A stretch of DNA of 49,571 nucleotides from an uncultured Flavobacteriales bacterium (GTDB taxonomy: Bacteria; Bacteroidota; Bacteroidia; Flavobacteriales_D; Crocinitomicaceae): positions 1-49,571 of the forward strand of contig CALJKJ010000032.1 in assembly GCA_937973685.1 (NCBI GenBank), in the 5' to 3' direction. Position 1 is the first letter of the stretch, and the number at the start of each line of letters is the position of its first letter. The notes below the pieces were generated by a model. It did not search any database. It was not told the DNA's origin and saw only the letters and a list, made by a program, of their open reading frames with translations. Below are positions 24,847 to 33,477 of this stretch, piece by piece. The translations under genes were made by a program, and so were the position numbers.

Positions 24847-26061
24847 ATGAAATTTTTCATTCTATTTTTTTTACTTTTTTTTTCTGCTTTTGGCTTTAGT
24901 CAAGATGTTCCAAATGCCTACCCATACGCCATTTTTCAAAACAATTATTCCATCGAAAAAAATGAAAATGGTCAATTTGGTGTGAAAAATAAAAAAGGAG
25001 AGACAATTGTTCCCTTTATATACAACCGAATCGTAAATCACCCAACAGGACTTGTCGTTTTTAAACTCAATAAAAGTGATGGCTACGAACGTACCTATTC
25101 ATGTGGTTTTTACACCAAAGGAATGAATTTTGTATTGCCATGCAATTACAGCAGTCTCGTTCCTCTAGCTGATGGGACTTTAATTGCCTGCCATAAATCG
25201 CTCAACCTTTTCGGTTTAACGGACACTGTTGGACGTATTATTATTCCATTTAAATATGGGGAACTTTGTCCCCCTACCGATAAATTGTTCTGTGCAAAAT
25301 ACGACAACAAATACGGCTATATCGATCAACACGACCAAACAATTATTCCATTTATCTTTCAATTTGCCAAGCCTTTTTCTGAGGGTCTAGCAATTGCTAC
25401 CACAAAAAAACTAGTCGGATTCATCAATAAAAAAGGACAATTTGAAATTGAAGAAAAGTTTACAGGAGCAAATGATTTTTCAATGGGTTACGCGGAGGTT
25501 TTTATCAATGATGAAGCAAGTATTATCGATACAAAAGGCGAAATACTGTTCCCCTTCATATTCCATTCCATTCGACCTATTCCAAACAGCTATTTTATTT
25601 TTGAAGCGCCCGAAAGCTATCGCAACAAACTGAGTCAACTGCTAGTTGAAACACCGATAGCAACAAATCTTGACCAACGTTTACCATTACTTGATAGTTT
25701 AAAAGAAACGGATGAGTTTGGTGGGTTTTATTCGAATGAAAACAGTGTAGCTTTTCAAGGTGTTTTGACAAAAAACAAGCTGCTTATTGGTGGTGAATCA
25801 CTACGTAAAGTCGACTATTTAACAACTGTAAATAGCTTGAATTATTACAGTGTTCAAAACATGAATCAAATAAATGCGTCAGAAAATTGGAACTTCGCTT
25901 TAATGAACAATAGCGGTAAACTAATGAGTGATTTCGTTTTTTTATCACTAAGTTTTGATCCGAAAAACAACCGCATAATTGGCGAAATAGACGCTGAAAA
26001 AGGAGTAACACTCGTTGAGGTATTGACAAATGGTAAATACCGATTGCTGGAAGTGAATTGA
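24847..26061 (+). CDS. WG-repeat-containing secreted protein
   Basis: A 404-residue exported protein built of WG-type repeats (about five to six in residues ~35-270), each with the pattern x-G-x-x-[D/N]-x-x-G-x-x-[I/V]-[I/V]-P-F-x-[Y/F]; clear copies include FGVKNKKGETIVPFIYN, FGLTDTVGRIIIPFKYG and YGYIDQHDQTIIPFIFQF. A signal peptide (FILFFLLFFSAFGFSQD) is present. WG repeats form a beta-structured scaffold, function usually unknown, often surface or periplasmic in Bacteroidota. The final ~120 residues lack repeats. It is convergent with the OstA-like gene, 18 nt apart. Confidence 0.85.
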   Translation: MKFFILFFLLFFSAFGFSQDVPNAYPYAIFQNNYSIEKNENGQFGVKNKKGETIVPFIYNRIVNHPTGLVVFKLNKSDGYERTYSCGFYTKGMNFVLPCNYSSLVPLADGTLIACHKSLNLFGLTDTVGRIIIPFKYGELCPPTDKLFCAKYDNKYGYIDQHDQTIIPFIFQFAKPFSEGLAIATTKKLVGFINKKGQFEIEEKFTGANDFSMGYAEVFINDEASIIDTKGEILFPFIFHSIRPIPNSYFIFEAPESYRNKLSQLLVETPIATNLDQRLPLLDSLKETDEFGGFYSNENSVAFQGVLTKNKLLIGGESLRKVDYLTTVNSLNYYSVQNMNQINASENWNFALMNNSGKLMSDFVFLSLSFDPKNNRIIGEIDAEKGVTLVEVLTNGKYRLLEVN

Positions 26062-26079
26062 CTAAGAAGTAGCTGTGAT

Positions 26080-27627
26080 TTATCGCTTTAATTCTTCCCA
26101 ACTTTTAGGACGCAAAGCTGGATGCCAAGTAAAGCCCTGTAAAAATTGTTCTTGTTTATTTATCTTATCCATTGGGTAAAAAACGCCATCAGGCTCTGAA
26201 ACAAAAGTTATCCCGCTTACTTCTCCGCTATCCATATACACTTTCAGACTTGCTGAATAAACACGATTCATTCCTTTTCGAATAACAAGTATGGAGCTAT
26301 CCGTTTTTTGTTCTTCCTCAGGGAAATATATGATTTGTGCATTTCCTTTTACTTCTGCCAAGGTCAATTCATTATTCTTTAAGTAAGTCCAAATTTCTTT
26401 CCCTGCTAGCTGATTGTAAAATGTCCCGGAATCCAATTCACTGTTTGCAAACGCATGATTGCGTAAATGCACGCGCTCAATTAATGTGTCATTTTTAAGG
26501 TAAAGCCTAATGGAATCACCACTTAATTCTGAGTTATTACTCCAAAAAATTGGACTGCCGACTAAATCAATGCGCGCTTTATCTTTTTGGTAATCTAAGC
26601 TGTCTGACTTGGCTTGAATTTTTTCTTGAAAATACAATACATTTCCTAAACCCTTCAAGCGCAAAGAGCGATTCAAACTATCCCGATAATGAATCAATGT
26701 ATCGGCACGAACGGTCATTGTATCTTGCGATTTCATCATCCGAATTAACGGTTTTTTGGTAATCATTTCAGATTTTAAACTGTCGTTCCCAAAGAAATAT
26801 CCACCAGTTAAAATAATTTTCTCTTTTTTATCCGTTAGTTTGATATTCCCTCTCCCCTCACCGATTTTTCGCAAAGGCGCATAATACAAACTATCCCCTT
26901 CTAAAATTCGTATTTCTTGTTCTATCCGTGCTGATTTCTGAAGTAATGCCTCTTCTGAGAATACATCAAACCAACCAGCGGAACATTTTATTTTTGTTTG
27001 CTTGTGCTTGATATCCGTTAATCCATAAATATAAACCCGATGACTTAAATAATCGTAACGAAGTGTGTCTGTAGTCATCTTCAAATCTTTTCCTTTGTAG
27101 ACAACTTTTCCTTTAAAAAAACTTTCTTCTGTATTGGGGTAGAAATAACCGATTTGACTCGTAAGGACTTCGTTAGTTGTGATGTTTTCTATCTTGCCTC
27201 CATATCGGTATATCGCTTTGGAACGTTTGGTATCGTATTCAAGCGTGTCCGTAGTTAACTTATATTCCCTATCACGTACACGCACATTTCCCCACAACTT
27301 AGCCATTTTTGTTTGACCGTTGAAATAAAGTGAATCGCAAAATAAATTCAAAGTATCTCGTTTATTCAAATGCACTTTACCGTATGCCCAAATTTCTTTT
27401 GTTTTACGTTTCAAATGAGCGGAATCACAATACATAATATTTCCCTGATAGGAAAAGCAAAGCACACCAGTTAATCGTTCAACTCCAGATTTTTCATCAT
27501 ACGATAAACTTTCAGAACCAGGTAATAACTCAAACCAATTTTTCTGAGCTACAGCACTATTCGTACAGACAAAAATTGCGCTAAACAAGAGCGCAATTTT
27601 AAAAAGATATGTCTGTAGGTTGTTCAC
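26080..27627 (-). CDS. OstA-like protein (LptA/LptD N-terminal-type LPS transport domain)
   Basis: A 515-residue exported protein with repeated OstA/LptA-like beta-jellyroll units. It starts with GTG, whose G is shared with the TAG stop of purA, and has a signal peptide (KIALLFSAIFVCTNSAVAQ). The repeated pattern D-T-L-x-Y-D, G-K-V-x-x, MTTDTLRYDYLSHRVYIYG and DTLNLFCDSLYFNG is typical of the OstA-like family in Bacteroidota, considered part of the periplasmic bridge carrying lipopolysaccharide to the outer membrane. Assignment to LPS transport follows from the fold; no lpt genes adjoin. It ends the fahA-RSH-fur-STAS-purA run. Confidence 0.85.
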   Translation of the reverse strand: MNNLQTYLFKIALLFSAIFVCTNSAVAQKNWFELLPGSESLSYDEKSGVERLTGVLCFSYQGNIMYCDSAHLKRKTKEIWAYGKVHLNKRDTLNLFCDSLYFNGQTKMAKLWGNVRVRDREYKLTTDTLEYDTKRSKAIYRYGGKIENITTNEVLTSQIGYFYPNTEESFFKGKVVYKGKDLKMTTDTLRYDYLSHRVYIYGLTDIKHKQTKIKCSAGWFDVFSEEALLQKSARIEQEIRILEGDSLYYAPLRKIGEGRGNIKLTDKKEKIILTGGYFFGNDSLKSEMITKKPLIRMMKSQDTMTVRADTLIHYRDSLNRSLRLKGLGNVLYFQEKIQAKSDSLDYQKDKARIDLVGSPIFWSNNSELSGDSIRLYLKNDTLIERVHLRNHAFANSELDSGTFYNQLAGKEIWTYLKNNELTLAEVKGNAQIIYFPEEEQKTDSSILVIRKGMNRVYSASLKVYMDSGEVSGITFVSEPDGVFYPMDKINKQEQFLQGFTWHPALRPKSWEELKR

Positions 27628-28898
27628 TATTTTGTAGCAAGTGTTTGTGTTCTATCTGGACCTACAGATACTGTTGTGATTTTTACATCTAACTGTTTTT
27701 CAAGGTAAGTCACATAATTTTTCAACGCTTGTGGTGCAGCTTCAAAACTAGCTAAAGCTGTTAAATCTTGATTCCAACCTTCGATGTCTTCATAAATTGG
27801 TTCAATCTCAACTCCATCGATATCGAATGGTAAATAATCGATGATTTCACCATTAATTTTGTAATGTGTACACGCTCTAATCGTATCAAATTTATCCAAT
27901 ACGTCTGCTTTCATCATTGCCAATTCGGTAACACCGTTGATCATAATGGCGTAACGCATCGCTGGTAAATCAATCCAACCACATCTTCTCGGACGACCTG
28001 TTGTCGAACCAAATTCACGGCCTTCTTGTCTGATTTTTTCACCAACTTCTTCCAATAATTCTGTTGGAAAAGGGCCCGAACCAACACGTGTGCAATATGC
28101 TTTGAAAATTCCGATTACATCACCAATTTTAGAAGGAGCAATTCCTAATCCAGTACAAGTTCCAGCAGTCACTGTATTCGAAGAAGTTACAAACGGATAA
28201 GTACCGAAATCGATATCCAACATGGTTCCTTGTGCGCCCTCAGCAAGAATTTTCTTACCTGCTTTCATCGCTTGATCCAAATAATGTTCACTATCGACTG
28301 CTTTTAATGTTCTTAGGACTTCAATTCCTTCCATCCACGGACCTTCCAATTCAGCCAAATCATATTCGAATCCTTCGTAATGTCTCAGCATGTTTACATG
28401 TTTTGCAACAAGTGCTTGGTATTTTTCAATAAAATTAGGCATGAAAATATCACCAACACGTAAACCGTTTCTACCAGTTTTATCCATGTACGTTGGACCA
28501 ATACCTTTTAAGGTAGAACCGATTTTATTTTTTCCTTTTGCTGTTTCAGAAGCCGCATCCAATAAACGGTGCGATGGCAAAATCAAATGAGCTTTTTTAG
28601 AAAGCACCAATCGCGATTTGAAATCGATATTAAAGGGCGCTAATTTTTCTAACTCTTTTTGAAAAACAACAGGGTCAATGACAACACCATTTCCAATCAA
28701 GTTAATCACATTATCGTGAAAAATACCAGAAGGAATTGTGTGTAACACATGTTTTACACCCTCAAATTCAAGCGTATGTCCAGCATTCGGACCACCTTGA
28801 AAACGTGCAATAATATCGTATTGTGGTGTTAAAACATCTACAATTTTTCCTTTTCCTTCGTCACCCCATTGCAACCCTAAAAGAACATCTACTTTCAT
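27627..28898 (-). CDS. purA: Adenylosuccinate synthase
   Basis: PurA joins IMP and aspartate using GTP to give adenylosuccinate, the first step from IMP to AMP. 423 residues, the normal length. The N-terminal GTP/IMP motif is GLQWGDEGKGK (residues 8-18, with catalytic Asp13), His41 region is GGPNAGHTL, and the family signatures ILAEGAQGTMLDIDFGTYPFVTSS and GRPRRCGWIDLPAMRYA are intact. It starts 2 nt after the STAS gene and overlaps the OstA-like start by 1 nt. Confidence 0.98.
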   Translation of the reverse strand: MKVDVLLGLQWGDEGKGKIVDVLTPQYDIIARFQGGPNAGHTLEFEGVKHVLHTIPSGIFHDNVINLIGNGVVIDPVVFQKELEKLAPFNIDFKSRLVLSKKAHLILPSHRLLDAASETAKGKNKIGSTLKGIGPTYMDKTGRNGLRVGDIFMPNFIEKYQALVAKHVNMLRHYEGFEYDLAELEGPWMEGIEVLRTLKAVDSEHYLDQAMKAGKKILAEGAQGTMLDIDFGTYPFVTSSNTVTAGTCTGLGIAPSKIGDVIGIFKAYCTRVGSGPFPTELLEEVGEKIRQEGREFGSTTGRPRRCGWIDLPAMRYAIMINGVTELAMMKADVLDKFDTIRACTHYKINGEIIDYLPFDIDGVEIEPIYEDIEGWNQDLTALASFEAAPQALKNYVTYLEKQLDVKITTVSVGPDRTQTLATK

Positions 28899-28900
28899 CT

Positions 28901-29248
28901 TTATTTATTAAAGCTCGCTACAGCATCTGTTACTGAAGCAAAACTGGTAAAAATTTCATTTAACTTTGACAGGTTCATCAACTTTTGAACAGTTGGTTGA
29001 ATTCCCGCCACGCAGCATTCGCCGCCTTTATTTCGCGCTTTTGTTAACACACGAATGAATAAATTCAATCCGATAGAATTACAATAAGCCAACGAAGCAC
29101 CATCTAAAATCCAATTGTGGGCACCTTCAGCAATGTGTTGATCGACTTTTAAAAGCGTTTCAGTAATTCCTGTATCAGACAAGATGCTATCACTCAAATG
29201 AATAACAGCACACTTTTCGTGCAATGTAATATCAAATGATTGACTCAT
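28901..29248 (-). CDS. Single-domain STAS protein (anti-anti-sigma factor-like)
   Basis: A 115-residue stand-alone STAS domain of the SpoIIAA/RsbV type. The phosphoacceptor position is Ser58 in YCNSIGLNLFIRV, with Asn in place of the common Asp just before it. In partner switching the unphosphorylated form binds an anti-sigma kinase and a SpoIIE-type phosphatase restores it. No kinase gene is next to it; the only SpoIIE phosphatase in the window is at 16270-17517. Its ATG overlaps the fur TAA (TAATG), so translation is coupled to fur. ATP-dependent kinase partner unknown. Confidence 0.87.
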   Translation of the reverse strand: MSQSFDITLHEKCAVIHLSDSILSDTGITETLLKVDQHIAEGAHNWILDGASLAYCNSIGLNLFIRVLTKARNKGGECCVAGIQPTVQKLMNLSKLNEIFTSFASVTDAVASFNK

Positions 29249-29703
29249 TATTCTTCTGATTTTGATTGATCGTTTCGTACACCATAGAAGTAAAGCGAAT
29301 GGTGCTGAATCTTAACGCCAAACACTTCTTCAATTGTTGCTTTTATATTTTGAACACGCGGATCACAAAATTCAATTACTTCACCTGTATCAGTGACAAT
29401 AACATGATCGTGTTGTTTTGAGCCATGTGATTTTTCAAATTGAGCAATGTTTTTTCCAAATTGGTGCTTGCGTACTAAATTACAAGCAAGTAACAAATCT
29501 ATTGTATTGTAAAGAGTTGCTCTGGAAACACGGTAGTTTTGGTTTTTCATTTTGATGTACAAGGACTCGATATCGAAATGACCTTCGTAATTGTATATCT
29601 CCGCCAAAATAGCAAAACGTTCAGGTGTTTTCCTGTGCCCGTTTTGTTCTAAATATGCAGAAAAGATATTCCGAACCGTTTGTTGCAAATCATGTTGATG
29701 CAT
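29248..29703 (-). CDS. Fur family transcriptional regulator
   Basis: A 151-residue metal-responsive repressor of the Fur family from the ATG at 29701-29703. Winged-helix DNA-binding domain at residues ~10-85 (KTPERFAILAEIYNYEGHFD, RVSRATLYNTIDLLLACNLV), then a dimerisation domain with the regulatory-metal ligands in QHDHVIVTDTGEVIEFCD. The two structural-zinc Cys-x-x-C pairs of E. coli-type Fur are absent (VTDTG in place of CxxCG), as in several other lineages. The metal sensed cannot be told from sequence. A TACTTTTG box at 29722-29729 (minus) may be its own promoter, 18 nt before the start. It could regulate itself and iron uptake; no Fur box was identified with confidence. Confidence 0.87.
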   Translation of the reverse strand: MHQHDLQQTVRNIFSAYLEQNGHRKTPERFAILAEIYNYEGHFDIESLYIKMKNQNYRVSRATLYNTIDLLLACNLVRKHQFGKNIAQFEKSHGSKQHDHVIVTDTGEVIEFCDPRVQNIKATIEEVFGVKIQHHSLYFYGVRNDQSKSEE

Positions 29704-29809
29704 GTGCTCAAATTGAAAGAGCAAAAGTAGTTAATATAAAGCGACTTTCACGAAGAGGTTTTCCACAATTTGACAATAATTTACACAATTTTATAGGTTT
29801 TGCGTTGAA

Positions 29810-32026
29810 TTATTCGTCTGCAGTAACCCACCGTTCAACACGTTTAACACCTTCAACCAATTCAAACTTTCGCATTAACGTATCTAAGTGCTCTGTATCG
29901 TAGACAAGTACTTTGATTTTCCCTTCAAAAAGCCCATCGTTTGCTTCAAAGAAAATCGATTTCATGTTGACGTTCAATTCGTTTGAAATAACTTCTGTAA
30001 TTTTATTTACAATACCCACATCGTCAATTCCAACTAGACGAATGGCCGCAATCCGCTCTGTCAATCCTTGTGTAGCCCAACGCGCTTTGATACAGCGGTA
30101 AGCCATTTTAGATTGCAAGTTTTCTGAATTTGGACAATTGTTACGGTGTATTTTTATCCCATCGTTGATTGTAATGAACCCAAACACATTGTCCCCAGGA
30201 ATAGGACTGCAACAACGTGCCATTTGATATTGAATATTTTTAAATTCTTCTCCAATAATCAGAACGTCTTCTTTTTTATTAATCTTCGGATATACATCTA
30301 ACTCGTGCTTATCTTTGGTCTGGTTTGCGCCTGATTTGCGCTCAAGCATTAATTGACCATTAACGTTTTCTAAATCTCTAATTTTGGATAAATCTAGTTT
30401 GCCTTTAGCAACTTTGAAATACATGTCTGTTTTGGAGTGAAAACCATAAAAACGCAATAAAATAGCAATGTTTTCAGGCGTAAATCGAATGTTGTAATTT
30501 TTCAACTTGCGTTCAACAATTTCTTTACCGTCTTCAGCTATTTGTTTTTTCTCTTCGTTTAATGTGGTTTTGATTTTTTGACGCGCACGAGCCGTTCCCA
30601 CAAGGCGCAACCACTCTTCTGTTGGCTTTTGTTTTGGAGAAGTAATGATTTCTAATTGATCGCCATTTTGCAATTGATAACTCAATGGAACTAAGCGATT
30701 ATTCACCTTCGCTCCAATACATTTATCGCCAATAGCCGTATGTATGTCGTATGCAAAATCTAAAATAGTTGCACCAGTTGGCAATACACGTAAATCACCT
30801 TTCGGAGTAAACACATAAATTTCGTCGTTGAACAAATTCATTTTGAATTCATCCACAAAATCCATCGCACTTAAATCGGGATTTTCCAATAAGTCCCTTA
30901 TTTCTGCAATCCAACGATCAAATTTCGAATCGTCTTTTTGATTTTCTTTGTAGCGATAATGAGCAGCTAATCCTTTTTCCGCTACCTCATCCATTCTAGT
31001 CGTTCGAATTTGAACTTCTACCCATTTTCCTTGTGGCGACATCACTGTCGTATGCAAAGACTCGTAACCATTAGCACGAGGTGTGGAAATCCAATCTCTT
31101 AATCGCTCGGGACTAGGCTGATAAAAATCAGTAACGATTGAATAAACGCGCCAACAATCTGCTTTTTCTAATTCAACATGTGAATTCAATATTATGCGAA
31201 TTGCAAATAAATCAAACACTTCCTCAAAGGGCAAGTCTTTGTCTTGCATTTTTCGCCAAATGGACGATATAGATTTGGTTCGAGCTTTGATATCAAAGTC
31301 GAAACCTTCTTTTATCAATGCTTCTCTAATTGGATGAACAAATCTTCGGATAAATCGATTTCGAACATCTTTGGTTGATTTTAACTTCGACTGAATTTCA
31401 TTGTAAATATCCGTTTCAGTATAAAGCATTGCTAAATCCTCCAGTTCAGTTTTTATGGAATATAATCCAAGTCGGTGAGCCAGCGGAGCATATAAGAATT
31501 TCGTCTCTGAAGCGATTTTTATTTGTTGTTCGGCACGCATACTGTCCAGCGTTCGCATGTTGTGCAACCTGTCGGCCAACTTAATCAAAACAACACGCAA
31601 ATCATCCGAAATAGTGAGAATCATCTTTCTAAAATTCTCCGCTTGGATGGACGTGTTTTGATCAAAAACATCCGGAATTTTGGTTAAACCATCAATAATA
31701 GCACGCGGTTTAACGCCAAATAAATCCTCAATATCCTGTAATGTAATATGCGTATCTTCAACAGTATCGTGTAACAGCGCACATGCAATAGACGTCGCTC
31801 CCAAACCCATTTCTTCTGCACAAATACGTGCAACAGCAATAGGATGATAAATATAAGGTTCACCCGATTTTCGGCGCATGTCTTTGTGCGCTTCAACAGC
31901 AACATCAAATGCTTTGCGAATTAACTGTGTATCTTGTCTTGTTCGGTTTTTTGTTGCACGCAACAATCCCCTAAACGCATTGAGTATTTCCTGACGTTCT
32001 TTTTCTAAATCGATCATTGGTGCCAT
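29810..32026 (-). CDS. Bifunctional (p)ppGpp synthetase/hydrolase (RelA/SpoT homologue)
   Basis: RSH enzyme of the stringent response, 738 residues. HD hydrolase domain at ~45-200 with HPIAVARICAEEMGLG and the metal-binding HD pair in ALLHDTVED (86-87); synthetase domain at ~250-370 with RLRDWISTPRANGYESLHT; TGS domain at ~400-460 (VFTPKGDLRVLPTGATILDF); ZFD/CC-type region with the RCCSPIPGD motif near 625; ACT domain at the end. The intact HD motif suggests that hydrolysis is retained. It starts 26 nt after fahA and is followed by fur after 106 nt. A second ATG three codons in (32017) is possible. Confidence 0.95.
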   Translation of the reverse strand: MAPMIDLEKERQEILNAFRGLLRATKNRTRQDTQLIRKAFDVAVEAHKDMRRKSGEPYIYHPIAVARICAEEMGLGATSIACALLHDTVEDTHITLQDIEDLFGVKPRAIIDGLTKIPDVFDQNTSIQAENFRKMILTISDDLRVVLIKLADRLHNMRTLDSMRAEQQIKIASETKFLYAPLAHRLGLYSIKTELEDLAMLYTETDIYNEIQSKLKSTKDVRNRFIRRFVHPIREALIKEGFDFDIKARTKSISSIWRKMQDKDLPFEEVFDLFAIRIILNSHVELEKADCWRVYSIVTDFYQPSPERLRDWISTPRANGYESLHTTVMSPQGKWVEVQIRTTRMDEVAEKGLAAHYRYKENQKDDSKFDRWIAEIRDLLENPDLSAMDFVDEFKMNLFNDEIYVFTPKGDLRVLPTGATILDFAYDIHTAIGDKCIGAKVNNRLVPLSYQLQNGDQLEIITSPKQKPTEEWLRLVGTARARQKIKTTLNEEKKQIAEDGKEIVERKLKNYNIRFTPENIAILLRFYGFHSKTDMYFKVAKGKLDLSKIRDLENVNGQLMLERKSGANQTKDKHELDVYPKINKKEDVLIIGEEFKNIQYQMARCCSPIPGDNVFGFITINDGIKIHRNNCPNSENLQSKMAYRCIKARWATQGLTERIAAIRLVGIDDVGIVNKITEVISNELNVNMKSIFFEANDGLFEGKIKVLVYDTEHLDTLMRKFELVEGVKRVERWVTADE

Positions 32027-32052
32027 ATCGGAAGCTGCTTGACGCTAAAATA

Positions 32053-33330
32053 TTAAAGTGCTGGCAAGATCTTTCCACTCACTTCACCAAAACCAATTCG
32101 GACGCCATCTTTTTCACAATGACCTCTCATGATAACAGTATCTCCATCTTGGATGAATTTTCGTTCAGAACCATCTTTCATTTTCAACGGTTTTGTTCCT
32201 TTCCATGCCAACTCCAACATCGATCCATATGAATCTGGAGTTGGTCCAGAAATAGTTCCAGAACCCATTAAATCGCCACATCTAACATTGCAACCATTCA
32301 CCGTATGGTGAGCTAATTGTTGTGACATGTTCCAATACATGTGTTTGAAATTGGAATTACATATAATCGTTTCCTCCACGTTTTCTGGCTGAAGGGCTAC
32401 TTGTAGTTGAATATCGTATGCTAAATTTTGATCACAGACTAAATAAGATAACACTTCCGGATTTTGTTCTGGACCTTTCACTTTAAACGGTTGTAATGCA
32501 TCTAAAGTAACAATCCATGCGGAAATGGATGAAGCGAAATTTTTCGCTAAAAATGGTCCCAATGGAACATATTCCCATGTTTGAATATCACGAGCAGACC
32601 AGTCATTAAACAACACCATTCCGAAAATAAACTCTTCTGCTTCAGTAGTTGAAATCGACTGTCCTAGAGGTTTTCCATCAAATGTTATGAAACCAGTCTC
32701 CAATTCAAAATCCAAATTGCGGCAAGGTGCATAAATTGGTGGTTCTTCAGGATTTGGTTTGATTTGACCTTTTGGACGAATTATTGGTTCACCCGAAAGG
32801 ATAACGGAACTTGAACGACCATGATAGCCAACTGGAATCCATAACCAATTTGGCAATAATGCATTTGCTGGATCGCGAAACATTGTTCCAACATTTGTTG
32901 CATGCTCTCTGCTAGAATAAAAATCTGTATAATCTCCAATTTGAACCGGCATACACATTTCAACCTGCTCTACAGGAATAAGCACCTGAGCAACATGATG
33001 CGCGTTTTGCTGTAAATCAGATTGTTGTTCATCAAATAATTTTGAAATACGGTTGCGCAAATCGCTCGTTGTTTTCTTCCCTTTTTTCATCAATTTATTC
33101 AGGAATTCCGCATCGAAATCTGCTAATTCAACTGGTAAATTCTCCAAATAACCCAACACAAACAATGTTTTCAAATCAATCACAAAATCACCAATACGTG
33201 AAGCAACACGAGGTGATAACTGGTCGTTTTTGATAATTCCAAAAGGAAGGTTTTGAATCGGGAAATCACTGTTTTGAGCAACAGCAACCCATGATTTCAA
33301 AGCAGGATTATTTGCGGGAATGTTCAACAT
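32053..33330 (-). CDS. fahA: Fumarylacetoacetase
   Basis: Last enzyme of tyrosine and phenylalanine breakdown: fumarylacetoacetate to fumarate plus acetoacetate. 425 residues from the ATG at 33328-33330, which gives the family start MLNIPANNPALKSWV...DFPIQNLPFGI. The catalytic-domain signatures are DFYSSREHATNVG, VGYHGRSSSVI, DFELETGFITFDGKPLG and FNDWSARDIQTWEYVPLGPFL. The C-terminus carries the metal-binding SGPTPDSYGSMLEL. It heads the long run ending at ostA, with its own consensus promoter and an upstream palindrome. Confidence 0.96.
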   Translation of the reverse strand: MLNIPANNPALKSWVAVAQNSDFPIQNLPFGIIKNDQLSPRVASRIGDFVIDLKTLFVLGYLENLPVELADFDAEFLNKLMKKGKKTTSDLRNRISKLFDEQQSDLQQNAHHVAQVLIPVEQVEMCMPVQIGDYTDFYSSREHATNVGTMFRDPANALLPNWLWIPVGYHGRSSSVILSGEPIIRPKGQIKPNPEEPPIYAPCRNLDFELETGFITFDGKPLGQSISTTEAEEFIFGMVLFNDWSARDIQTWEYVPLGPFLAKNFASSISAWIVTLDALQPFKVKGPEQNPEVLSYLVCDQNLAYDIQLQVALQPENVEETIICNSNFKHMYWNMSQQLAHHTVNGCNVRCGDLMGSGTISGPTPDSYGSMLELAWKGTKPLKMKDGSERKFIQDGDTVIMRGHCEKDGVRIGFGEVSGKILPAL

Positions 33331-33354
33331 AATTCGATTATTTATTTCTTCATA

Positions 33355-33410
33355 CAAATATAATTGGAATTATAGGAACGCATTCAACAATTCACTTTTT
33401 TTAGTGAATT
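33355..33410 (-). promoter_or_regulatory. fahA promoter and upstream palindrome
   Basis: On the minus strand TTG (33385-33387), 22 nt, TATATTTG (33355-33362): a consensus Bacteroidota promoter 25 nt from the fahA start. Immediately upstream lies a perfect 8-bp inverted repeat AATTCACT-N6-AGTGAATT (33389-33396/33403-33410), a likely regulator site; its core matches the one at 7226-7244. Confidence 0.7.
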
Positions 33411-33429
33411 CATTTGGCAAAAAAACGAC

Positions 33430-33458
33430 TAAAAAAAGAGGTTGCCGTAACAACCTCT
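33430..33458 (-). terminator. Rho-independent terminator of glyA
   Basis: Perfect 8-bp stem AGAGGTTG/CAACCTCT (33437-33444/33451-33458) followed on the minus strand by seven Ts (33430-33436 as As on plus), 19 nt after the glyA stop codon. Confidence 0.88.
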
Positions 33459-33477
33459 TCCAAAATGATTTTATTTT

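Noticed and set aside
29759..29767. TTTTCCACA, resembling a DnaA box
   Set aside because: A single near-match in an intergenic gap, with no cluster, AT-rich unwinding array or dnaA/dnaN nearby, so not an origin.
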